This document shows positions 24,070 through 31,891 of a stretch of 64,000 nucleotides of DNA, piece by piece (position 1 is the stretch's first letter; the number at the start of each line of letters is the position of its first letter). Source of the DNA: Flavobacterium collinsii (lineage in GTDB: Bacteria > Bacteroidota > Bacteroidia > Flavobacteriales > Flavobacteriaceae). The translations under genes and the position numbers were made by a program. The notes under the pieces were generated by a model that saw nothing but the letters and a program-made list of their open reading frames with translations, was not told the DNA's origin and ran no database searches. The stretch covers positions 62,001-126,000 of the forward strand of contig NZ_CADCST010000071.1 of the NCBI RefSeq assembly GCF_902804485.1, read 5' to 3'.

Positions 24070-24615
24070 ATGTCAATAGAAACTATATCATTATCGGGTA
24101 GAAAAAAGATGGTCTCTCACAAAGAGATGACTTTTTGGGAACGATTGTATCTTGTGGCGATTGTAAAAGGATTGTTTATCACTCTTAAACACTTATTCAG
24201 AAAAAAAGTGACGATTCACTATCCTGAGCAAGTTCGTGAAATGAGTCCGGTTTATCGTGGTCAGCATCAATTGAAACGTGATGAGCAAGGTCGTGAAAAC
24301 TGTACCGCTTGTGGATTATGTGCTTTATCCTGTCCTGCAGAAGCGATCACCATGAAAGCTGCCGAGCGTAAAGCAGACGAAAAACACTTATACAGAGAAG
24401 AAAAGTATGCTTCGATCTACGAAATCAATATGTTACGTTGCATTTTCTGTGGTTTATGTGAAGAAGCCTGTCCGAAAGATGCAATTTACCTAACGACTTC
24501 AAAAGTTTTGGTTCCTTCAAGCTATGAAAGAGAAGATTTCATTTTTGGAAAAGACAGATTAGTGATGCCTCTTGATGTGGCCATCAAAAATGCTCAACTT
24601 AATAATGCTAATTAA
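24070..24615 (+). CDS. nuoI: NADH-quinone oxidoreductase subunit I (181 aa)
   Basis: Ferredoxin-like subunit with two [4Fe-4S] clusters (N6a and N6b) that relay electrons to N2. Both motifs are complete: Cys-Thr-Ala-Cys-Gly-Leu-Cys-Ala-Leu-Ser-Cys-Pro and Cys-Ile-Phe-Cys-Gly-Leu-Cys-Glu-Glu-Ala-Cys-Pro. The N-terminus has an amphipathic helix (Trp-Glu-Arg-Leu-Tyr-Leu-Val-Ala-Ile) that docks on the membrane. nuoJ begins on the next base after the stop. Confidence 0.97.
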   Translation: MSIETISLSGRKKMVSHKEMTFWERLYLVAIVKGLFITLKHLFRKKVTIHYPEQVREMSPVYRGQHQLKRDEQGRENCTACGLCALSCPAEAITMKAAERKADEKHLYREEKYASIYEINMLRCIFCGLCEEACPKDAIYLTTSKVLVPSSYEREDFIFGKDRLVMPLDVAIKNAQLNNAN

Positions 24616-25155
24616 ATGATACATATTCCTGATTTTGCACACGCAACAACTGTACAAATTATATTTTGTTTCTTAGCGTTTATTACGGTGATTACCGCTT
24701 TCCTGACTATTTTTAGCAGAAACCCAATTCATAGCGCTATTTATTTAGTGATTTGTTTTTTCTCTATTGCCGGTCATTATTTACTATTAAACTCTCAATT
24801 CCTGGCTATTGTTCACCTGATAGTCTACTCGGGAGCGATTATGATTTTATTCCTGTTTACAATCATGTTGATGAACCTGAACGAACAAAAAGAAGTGCAC
24901 CGTCCGCGAATTACACGTTTGGGTGCCATAGTTTCTTTCTGTTTGATCTGTGTTGTATTAATTGCAATTTTTATCAACTCTAAACCAATTGTTGGCGAAT
25001 ACGATTCAACAGGTGAAGATTTCCAATCGATTAAAGTATTGGGTAAAATATTACTGAACGAATATATGGTTCCGTTTGAATTTGCTTCGATCTTACTTTT
25101 AGTAGCCATGATTGGAACTGTATTATTGTCTAAAAAAGAAAAATTAAATAAATAA
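24616..25155 (+). CDS. nuoJ: NADH-quinone oxidoreductase subunit J (179 aa)
   Basis: Membrane subunit with five helices (about 10-32, 36-55, 60-82, 98-118 and 148-170). The third contains the conserved [12 protein letters not shown] run, where other complex I structures show the pi-bulge that rotates in turnover. The gene abuts nuoI and overlaps nuoK by one base (TAATG), indicating tight translational coupling. Confidence 0.95.
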   Translation: MIHIPDFAHATTVQIIFCFLAFITVITAFLTIFSRNPIHSAIYLVICFFSIAGHYLLLNSQFLAIVHLIVYSGAIMILFLFTIMLMNLNEQKEVHRPRITRLGAIVSFCLICVVLIAIFINSKPIVGEYDSTGEDFQSIKVLGKILLNEYMVPFEFASILLLVAMIGTVLLSKKEKLNK

Positions 25156-25475
25156 TGGGTAATATATTAAATCAAATAGGTATCGAAAACTACATCTTTT
25201 TGAGTGTTGTACTTTTCTGTATTGGTATTTTTGGTGTATTGTACAGACGAAACGCTATTATCGTTTTCATGTCTATCGAAATCATGTTGAATGCTGTTAA
25301 CCTTTTATTTGTTGCTTTTTCAACTTACCATCAAGACGCACAGGGACAAGTCTTTGTTTTCTTTTCGATGGCAGTTGCTGCAGCCGAAGTTGCGGTTGGA
25401 TTGGCTATTTTAGTTTCGATCTTTAGAAATTTAGGTTCGATTAGTATCGATAATTTAAAAAATTTAAAAGGATAA
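25155..25475 (+). CDS. nuoK: NADH-quinone oxidoreductase subunit K (106 aa)
   Basis: Small MrpC-like proton-channel subunit with three helices. The conserved glutamates of helices 2 and 3 are present ([11 protein letters not shown] and Ala-Ala-Ala-Glu-Val-Ala-Val-Gly). The start codon overlaps the nuoJ stop; nuoL follows after 6 bases. Confidence 0.96.
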   Translation: MGNILNQIGIENYIFLSVVLFCIGIFGVLYRRNAIIVFMSIEIMLNAVNLLFVAFSTYHQDAQGQVFVFFSMAVAAAEVAVGLAILVSIFRNLGSISIDNLKNLKG

Positions 25476-25481
25476 ATAAAA

Positions 25482-27365
25482 ATGGATACCAATTTAGCTT
25501 TACTTTTAGTTTTATCTCCTTTTTTAGGATTTTTAATCAATGTTTTCTTTGGCAAGAGCTTAGGAAAAAAGGTTTCAGGAATCATCGGAACTGCTGCTGT
25601 AGTGGTTTCTTTTGCTGTTACTCTTTTCTTTTTCAATCAAATCAGCCAAACCAAACAAGCCCTTCAGGTTACTTTATTTGACTGGATTCAAATTAGTAAT
25701 TTAAAGATCAATCTTGGATTTTTATTAGATCAATTGTCTTTATTATGGTTACTTTTTGTAACCGGTATTGGATCATTGATTCATTTATACTCTATCAGCT
25801 ACATGCACGATGATGAGAATATGCATAAGTTTTTTGCTTATTTGAATCTGTTTGTATTCTTCATGATTACCCTCGTAATTGGAAGTAACTTGTTAGTTTT
25901 ATTTATCGGTTGGGAAGGTGTTGGACTTTGTTCGTACTTATTAATTGGATTCTGGCACAAAAACCAGGATTACAATGATGCTGCGAAAAAAGCTTTCATC
26001 ATGAACAGAATTGGAGATTTAGGTTTATTAATCGGAATGTTCATACTAGGTTCAATGTTCTCAACTTTAGATTATGCTACTTTAAAAACTGCAATCGCAG
26101 GAGCAGCAAACCTAAATATCCCATTGCTTTCATTAGCTGCTTTGTGTTTGTTTATTGGAGCTTGCGGTAAATCAGCACAAATTCCATTATACACCTGGTT
26201 GCCTGATGCGATGGCAGGACCAACTCCGGTTTCTGCATTAATTCACGCTGCAACAATGGTTACAGCCGGTATCTTTATGATTACCCGTTTGAACTTTGTA
26301 TTTGATTTAGCTCCGGACGTTCAATCGGTTATTGCGGTTATTGGTGCCATTACTTCGTTAGTTGCGGCAACAATTGGTCTGGTTCAGACGGATATTAAAA
26401 AAGTATTGGCCTACTCTACTGTTTCTCAATTAGGATTAATGTTTTTAGCCTTAGGGTTTGGAGCTTATGAAGTAGCCGTTTTTCACGTAATTACTCATGC
26501 ATTCTTCAAAGCTTGTCTGTTCTTAGGTTCAGGATCTGTAATTCACGGTTTACACGGAGAGCAGGATATGCGTAAAATGGGTGGTTTGCGTAAAGCGATG
26601 CCAATCACTTTCTGGACAATGTTAATTTCATCATTAGCCATTTCAGGTGTTCCGTTTTTCTCAGGTTTCTTCTCAAAAGACGAAATTTTATTAACGGCAT
26701 TCCATCACAATATTCCACTTTATGTAGTAGGATCTATTGCTTCGATCATGACGGCATTTTATATGTTTAGATTGATGTTCCTTACTTTCTTCAAAGATTT
26801 CAGAGGAACCGAAGAGCAAAAACACCACTTACACGAAAGTGACGGATTGATTACTTTCCCTTTAGTAATTTTAGCTATTCTGGCTACTTTTGGCGGATTG
26901 ATCAGTTTACCAGGAAACAGCTGGTTAAATGGTTATCTAGTCCCTCTTTTCACTAAAGTAGCAGGCGAAGAGCACCATTTAGGTACAACAGAATACACTT
27001 TAATGGGTGTTGCCGTTTTAGGCGGATTACTGGGTATTTTAATTGCTTATGTGAAATACTTCAAACAGGATAATGTTCCGGAAGCGGATGAAAACATTAG
27101 CGGTCTGACAAAAGTGTTATACAATAAATATTATGTAGACGAAGCTTACGATGCTATTTTCGTTCGCTCTATCAACGGATTATCAAGATTTTTCAGAGAC
27201 TATATCGAAACAGGTTTGTCTGCTCTGGTTTTTGGATTAGGAAAAGTAGCCAATGAACTGGCTTTTCAAGGTAAAAAATTACAAAACGGAAGTATCGGAT
27301 TATATCTTTTTGCATTTGTTTTAGGGCTTTGTGCCATTGTTTCCTATATATTTTTAGCTAAATAA
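25482..27365 (+). CDS. nuoL: NADH-quinone oxidoreductase subunit L (627 aa)
   Basis: Distal antiporter-like proton-pumping subunit with about 15-16 helices and the long lateral helix at the C-terminus. Landmarks include Ile-Gly-Trp-Glu-Gly-Val-Gly-Leu-Cys-Ser-Tyr-Leu-Leu-Ile-Gly with the key glutamate, Lys-Ser-Ala-Gln-Ile-Pro-Leu-Tyr-Thr-Trp-Leu-Pro-Asp-Ala-Met-Ala and His-Ala-Ala-Thr-Met-Val-Thr-Ala-Gly. Length is normal. nuoM starts 10 bases after the stop. Confidence 0.97.
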   Translation: MDTNLALLLVLSPFLGFLINVFFGKSLGKKVSGIIGTAAVVVSFAVTLFFFNQISQTKQALQVTLFDWIQISNLKINLGFLLDQLSLLWLLFVTGIGSLIHLYSISYMHDDENMHKFFAYLNLFVFFMITLVIGSNLLVLFIGWEGVGLCSYLLIGFWHKNQDYNDAAKKAFIMNRIGDLGLLIGMFILGSMFSTLDYATLKTAIAGAANLNIPLLSLAALCLFIGACGKSAQIPLYTWLPDAMAGPTPVSALIHAATMVTAGIFMITRLNFVFDLAPDVQSVIAVIGAITSLVAATIGLVQTDIKKVLAYSTVSQLGLMFLALGFGAYEVAVFHVITHAFFKACLFLGSGSVIHGLHGEQDMRKMGGLRKAMPITFWTMLISSLAISGVPFFSGFFSKDEILLTAFHHNIPLYVVGSIASIMTAFYMFRLMFLTFFKDFRGTEEQKHHLHESDGLITFPLVILAILATFGGLISLPGNSWLNGYLVPLFTKVAGEEHHLGTTEYTLMGVAVLGGLLGILIAYVKYFKQDNVPEADENISGLTKVLYNKYYVDEAYDAIFVRSINGLSRFFRDYIETGLSALVFGLGKVANELAFQGKKLQNGSIGLYLFAFVLGLCAIVSYIFLAK

Positions 27366-27375
27366 TTTTACAACT

Positions 27376-28815
27376 ATGAACGTTTCTCTTATATTAATTA
27401 TTCTTCTAATTGGTGCATTTGCCACTTATTTTGTTGGTGACAAACTAGCATCAAAAGTAGCTTTGTTCTTTAGTTTGGCGGCTTTAGGTTGTTCAATTGT
27501 TTTATTAAATCATTTTAGTGCCGGTGAAAACATCAGCCTGATCAATACGTGGATTACACAGCCTAAAATTTCATTTGCCCTTAATGCAGATGGTTTGGGT
27601 ATGGCCATGCTTTTATTGACTGTAGCGCTAACACCGATCATTATATTCTCTTCTTTTGGAAATGAATACAAAAATTCAAAAGCATTTTACGCGTTAATTT
27701 TATTTATGGCATTTGCTATGACAGGAACTTTCCTGGCAGCAGACGGTCTTTTATACTATATTTTCTGGGAGTTAGCCCTTATTCCTATTTACTTCATTGC
27801 TCTAATTTGGGGTAATGGTGATGCCGAAGAGCGCAGAAAAGCAGTAGTTAAATTCTTTATCTACACACTGGCAGGTTCTTTGTTCATGTTAGTAGCTTTC
27901 ATCTATTTGTACCAAAAAGCAGGTAGTTTCTTAATCGAAGATTTATACAAATTAAATTTATCTGCTTGCGAGCAATTATGGATATTCTTAGCTTTCTTCC
28001 TGGCTTATGCTATTAAAATTCCAATCATCCCTTTCCACACTTGGCAGGCTAATGTGTACCAAAAAGCACCAACTGTTGGAACGATGCTTTTATCAGGTAT
28101 CATGTTAAAAATGGGATTGTACAGTGTGATTCGTTGGCAATTGCCAATTGCACCATTGGCTGCAAAAGAATACATGGACATTTTTATCGCCCTTGGAATT
28201 GCGGGTGTGATTTACGGATCAATTGTAGCTTTAAGACAAAAAGACTTAAAGAAATTATTGGCTTACTCGTCTTTGGCACACGTTGGTTTAATCGCTGCAG
28301 GAACTTACACCTTAACCATTGATGGTTTACGTGGAGCTGTATTGCAAATGATCGCTCACGGTTTTGTGGTAGTAGGTTTGTTTTATGCTGCCGAAATTAT
28401 CTTCAGAAGATATGAAACCAGAGAAATTTCAAAATTAGGAGGCATCCGTACACAATCTCCAAAATTCACTTCTATGTTTTTAATTTTGGTACTGGCTTCT
28501 GTAGCTTTACCAAGTACTTTTAACTTTGTTGGAGAATTTACTGTTTTGTATAGTCTTTCTCAAATTAATATCTGGTTTGCTGTTTTAGGCGGAACAACTA
28601 TTATTTTAGGAGCTTATTATATGCTTAAAATGTTTCAAAATGTAATGTTGGGAGAAACCAATTCGAAAACTTTTGCAGACGTTTCTGTTAATGAAGGAAT
28701 CTCATTAGTAGCAATTATTGCTGTTTTAATTTTCTTCGGATTCTATCCAAAACCAATTACAGATTTGATTACACCAAGTTTAGAAACAATTCTGAACGTT
28801 ATCAATAAAAATTAA
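27376..28815 (+). CDS. nuoM: NADH-quinone oxidoreductase subunit M (479 aa)
   Basis: Second antiporter-like pump subunit, about 14 helices. The channel glutamate lies in Tyr-Ile-Phe-Trp-Glu-Leu-Ala-Leu-Ile-Pro, and the lysine of the central channel in Phe-Leu-Ala-Tyr-Ala-Ile-Lys-Ile-Pro-Ile-Ile-Pro-Phe-His-Thr-Trp. Both are intact. A 149-base AT-rich gap separates it from nuoN, the widest of the distal part of the operon; it includes AGATT/ATTTCGG words like those of the earlier spacers but no clear terminator. Confidence 0.96.
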   Translation: MNVSLILIILLIGAFATYFVGDKLASKVALFFSLAALGCSIVLLNHFSAGENISLINTWITQPKISFALNADGLGMAMLLLTVALTPIIIFSSFGNEYKNSKAFYALILFMAFAMTGTFLAADGLLYYIFWELALIPIYFIALIWGNGDAEERRKAVVKFFIYTLAGSLFMLVAFIYLYQKAGSFLIEDLYKLNLSACEQLWIFLAFFLAYAIKIPIIPFHTWQANVYQKAPTVGTMLLSGIMLKMGLYSVIRWQLPIAPLAAKEYMDIFIALGIAGVIYGSIVALRQKDLKKLLAYSSLAHVGLIAAGTYTLTIDGLRGAVLQMIAHGFVVVGLFYAAEIIFRRYETREISKLGGIRTQSPKFTSMFLILVLASVALPSTFNFVGEFTVLYSLSQINIWFAVLGGTTIILGAYYMLKMFQNVMLGETNSKTFADVSVNEGISLVAIIAVLIFFGFYPKPITDLITPSLETILNVINKN

Positions 28816-28964
28816 GATTTTAGAATAAGGATTAACGATTTTTGATTTCGGATTTATTTAGAAACTTATAAACGTTAAACACTATAAAAAAATTAAATAA
28901 TATTTTAAATAAAAATAAATTAGGGCGTCATTAGTTTTAGATTTCCTAAATCAAAAAAACAAAA

Positions 28965-30356
28965 ATGAATACATTAATAGCTATAACAGGATTGGGTATT
29001 TTCTGCCTATTGTTTGAAATTCTTAATTTAAGAAAGGCCATTGTTCCTATTACCATCGTTGGTTTACTAGGTGTTTTGGCGCTTAACTTTTACGAATTCG
29101 GATCAACAGCAAGTTACTATAACAACATGATTACAGTGAGTAAATTCTCTGTTACCTTTTCATCGTTGTTTATTTTACTGACTATTTTTCTGGTAGCATT
29201 AAGTCATAATTTTTACGAAAATCATCCAACCAAAATCTCCGATTTTGTGGCGATCAAATTATTTTTATTAGCCGGTGGAGTGGCCATGGTTTCTTTTGGA
29301 AACTTAGCTATGTTTTTCTTAGGAATTGAAATCCTGTCAATTGCCCTTTATGTTTTGGCTGCGAGCGATCGTTTGAATCTAAAAAGTAACGAGGCAGGTA
29401 TGAAATATTTCTTAATGGGATCTTTCGCATCAGGAATCATTTTGTTTGGAATTTGTTTGATCTACGGAGCAATGGGTACTTTTGACGTAGCTGAAATTCA
29501 TGAAGTCTCTTTATCTGCCGAATTGCCAATCTGGTTTCCAATTGGAATGATTTTGATGATCATTGGTATGCTATTTAAAGTAGCTGCAGTTCCATTTCAT
29601 TTCTGGGCTCCGGATGTTTACGAAGGTTCTCCGGCATTAACAACTGCTTTGATGAGTACTTTGGCAAAAGTTGTAGCCATTGCGACTCTTTACAAATTAG
29701 TTTATGCTTTAAATTTAGTTCCATCTTTAGACAATCAGGATCTTTTAGGAACTTTTGAAACCATCGTAGTGATCATTTCTATTGCTTCTATGACTGTTGG
29801 AAATATAATGGCATTACGTCAGGTAAACGTAAAACGTATGTTGGCATTCTCAGGAATTTCGCATGCCGGTTTTATGTTAATGACTTTGCTAACGGTTGCA
29901 ACATCAGCAGGTGTTTTATTGTACTATACTGCTGCTTATGCATTGGCTGGAATCGCAGCATTCAGTGTTGTTTTATATGTATGTAAAAATCAGGATAACG
30001 AAGATATCACGAACTTTCACGGTTTAGGAAAAACAAATCCGTTATTGGCAGCAATCCTTACGGGATCCTTGCTATCTATGGCTGGTATTCCTATTTTCTC
30101 GGGTTTCTTTGCTAAGTTATTCTTATTCAACCAAACCATTCAGGCAGGATACATTGCTTTAGTAATTGTAGCGGTTATCAATTCAATTATTAGTGTTGGA
30201 TATTATTTCAAACTAATCCTGGCGATGTACTCTAAAGAACCTAACCAGGAGCGTACAGGAAAACCTTTCCTTATTTATGCGGTTGCAGTAATTTCAATTG
30301 CCTTAAATATTGCTTTAGGTTTATTCCCTTCTTTAGTTTTAGATCTTTTAAATTAA
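28965..30356 (+). CDS. nuoN: NADH-quinone oxidoreductase subunit N (463 aa)
   Basis: Third antiporter-like pump subunit, about 14 helices. Conserved features include Gly-Ile-Glu-Ile-Leu-Ser-Ile-Ala-Leu-Tyr-Val-Leu-Ala with its channel glutamate and Phe-Lys-Val-Ala-Ala-Val-Pro-Phe-His-Phe-Trp-Ala-Pro-Asp-Val-Tyr-Glu-Gly. Last gene of the operon, followed by a strong terminator, so the 14 complex I genes form one unit without extra genes. Confidence 0.96.
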   Translation: MNTLIAITGLGIFCLLFEILNLRKAIVPITIVGLLGVLALNFYEFGSTASYYNNMITVSKFSVTFSSLFILLTIFLVALSHNFYENHPTKISDFVAIKLFLLAGGVAMVSFGNLAMFFLGIEILSIALYVLAASDRLNLKSNEAGMKYFLMGSFASGIILFGICLIYGAMGTFDVAEIHEVSLSAELPIWFPIGMILMIIGMLFKVAAVPFHFWAPDVYEGSPALTTALMSTLAKVVAIATLYKLVYALNLVPSLDNQDLLGTFETIVVIISIASMTVGNIMALRQVNVKRMLAFSGISHAGFMLMTLLTVATSAGVLLYYTAAYALAGIAAFSVVLYVCKNQDNEDITNFHGLGKTNPLLAAILTGSLLSMAGIPIFSGFFAKLFLFNQTIQAGYIALVIVAVINSIISVGYYFKLILAMYSKEPNQERTGKPFLIYAVAVISIALNIALGLFPSLVLDLLN

Positions 30357-30377
30357 AAATTTAAAAATAGATATACG

Positions 30378-30407
30378 AGCCGTCAATACCCATTGACGGC
30401 TTTTTTA
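30378..30407 (+). terminator. Terminator of the nuo operon
   Basis: GCCGTCAAT pairs with ATTGACGGC around a tiny loop and is followed by seven T, 22 bases after the nuoN stop. Confidence 0.92.
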
Positions 30408-30522
30408 TTTAGAAGAATAAAGCTTCAAAACAATCTCCCCGAACTGTTAAAAATTCCATAGTATTAAAGGCGTATCAAAAAATATCGATTATATTTGAAG
30501 AGTTTTTAAAACCAATTATATT

Positions 30523-31296
30523 ATGAACTTTAATTCAAAAAATCCATTTTTAAGCAACAAGCGTTTCTCCTCTAATGCTGTTTCAAAAGCTGAAGAAGCA
30601 CACCAGGCTCAAATTATTGATTACAATCAGGAAATGACCTTATCTGGTACGATTAACAAAACAGCTATCTTGTTTTTAATTTTATGCGGATCGGCCATGG
30701 TAACCTGGTGGATGGCATTTAATGGAATGAATGTGATGCTGCCTGCTATTGGAGGTGCAATCATTGGACTAATTTTAGTTGTAATTTCAGCCTTTAAACC
30801 ACAAGCCTCTCCTTATTTAGCTCCTGGTTATGCTTTATTTGAAGGATTATTTATAGGAGGAATTTCAGCCATTTTTGAAGCCAAATATCCCGGAATTGTA
30901 ATTAATGCCGTTGGAGCGACTCTGGTTACTTTTTTAGTGTGCCTTGGTTTATATAAATTCAGAATTGTAAAAGTTACGGAGCAATTTAAGTCAGTTGTTG
31001 TTGCAGCAACTTTAGCAATTGCTACTTATTATCTAATCTCATGGTTAGTTTCTTTATTCACAAGCTGGACTCCTGTTCATTACGGAAACTCAATGATGAG
31101 TATTGGAATTAGTGTTTTTGTAATTATTATTGCTGCGTTAAACTTATTCTTAGACTTTGATCAGATCGAAAAAGGAGTTCAACAAAGAATGCCAAAATTC
31201 ATGGAATGGTATGGTGCAATGGGATTAATCATCACATTGGTTTGGTTGTACATCGAATTTTTACGTTTATTATCAAAATTATCGAGCAAAGATTAA
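30523..31296 (+). CDS. BI-1/YccA-family membrane protein (257 aa)
   Basis: Seven hydrophobic helices follow a polar 40-residue N-terminus, with the family's closing pattern of acidic residues near the last helices (Leu-Asp-Phe-Asp-Gln-Ile-Glu-Lys-Gly-Val, then Trp-Leu-Tyr-Ile-Glu-Phe-Leu-Arg-Leu). Bax-inhibitor-1 relatives in bacteria include YetJ, a pH-dependent calcium leak channel, and YccA, an FtsH inhibitor. The polar N-terminus with Asn-Pro-Phe is typical of the YccA-like branch of Bacteroidota. Physiological role unknown here. It is a single gene with its own terminator. Confidence 0.88.
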   Translation: MNFNSKNPFLSNKRFSSNAVSKAEEAHQAQIIDYNQEMTLSGTINKTAILFLILCGSAMVTWWMAFNGMNVMLPAIGGAIIGLILVVISAFKPQASPYLAPGYALFEGLFIGGISAIFEAKYPGIVINAVGATLVTFLVCLGLYKFRIVKVTEQFKSVVVAATLAIATYYLISWLVSLFTSWTPVHYGNSMMSIGISVFVIIIAALNLFLDFDQIEKGVQQRMPKFMEWYGAMGLIITLVWLYIEFLRLLSKLSSKD

Positions 31297-31317
31297 TTTC
31301 TTTCTTTATCATAAATC

Positions 31318-31349
31318 AAAGCCTTTTGAACATTCAAAAGGCTTTTTTT
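31318..31349 (+). terminator. Terminator after the BI-1 family gene
   Basis: AGCCTTTTG pairs with CAAAAGGCT around a 5-base loop and is followed by seven T. Confidence 0.9.
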
Positions 31350-31695
31350 ATACCCCCCTACCAAACATTCTCTAATTCAGAACTACCCAAACCACTCCCC
31401 TTACTTTTCATCCCAATTGTTAATTATTTTTCTGCATCCAAAACTAAAATGTCTGCTGTCCCAGAAATTCATACTTCACTTTTTTTGCTCAAAAACGATT
31501 CGTTTTTTAATCTAAAAAATACAATTAGAGCATAAAAAGGATCATTTTCAATCTCAAAATATAACTTTTTTCTTACTAGAAAAGGCTGTTGCCAAAATCG
31601 TCGAAAACGCACTATTTTCTTTTTTTTACATTGATTTTATTTCCCAAACAGTACTTCAAATTACATTAAAAATGACCAACGACAAGGTTTTTTTA

Positions 31696-31738
31696 AATTA
31701 TGTAATAAATTGCATTAAATGCAATTTATTACATAATT
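31696..31738. repeat. 43-base perfect palindrome upstream of the pectate lyase gene
   Basis: Two 21-base arms (31696-31716 and 31718-31738) are exact reverse complements around one central A. The stem is AT-rich apart from the central GCATT/AATGC, and no T run follows, so a normal terminator is unlikely. It lies about 85 bases before the -7 box. It could be an upstream operator or an RNA hairpin ending read-through from upstream. Confidence 0.7.
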
Positions 31739-31814
31739 CATATTAGAAAGAATAAAATTTTACCACATACATTATTTTTTAATAAATATTTTACACATAT
31801 CAAAAAAATAAACA

Positions 31815-31836
31815 TAATTTTGTGTAATCGATTACA
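31815..31836 (+). promoter_or_regulatory. -7 box and overlapping LacI-type operator of the pectate lyase gene
   Basis: TAATTTTG (31815-31822) fits TAnnTTTG. Directly after it TGTAATCGATTACA (31823-31836) is a perfect 14-base palindrome with central CG, the form bound by LacI-family regulators. It covers the expected transcription start, a repressor position. The LacI-family gene at 3-350 is 31 kb away, so linking the two is speculative. Confidence 0.6.
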
Positions 31837-31891
31837 AGAAGCTTATTGATTCAATAACACAAAAAACTTTATTAACCGAAAAACCACAATT

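Larger units (their letters stand above)
31350..31891. other. Long regulatory gap upstream of the pectate lyase gene
   Basis: About 540 bases without a credible gene; the first 340 are AT-rich and I see no structure in them. The last 200 carry a 43-base palindrome (31696-31738), a promoter box and a LacI-type operator, annotated separately. The unusually long leader region suits a tightly regulated catabolic gene. Confidence 0.6.

Noticed and set aside
31206..31535. 109-codon frame overlapping the end of the BI-1 gene and running into the gap
   Set aside because: It crosses the strong terminator at 31318-31349 and has no promoter, domain or plausible start.
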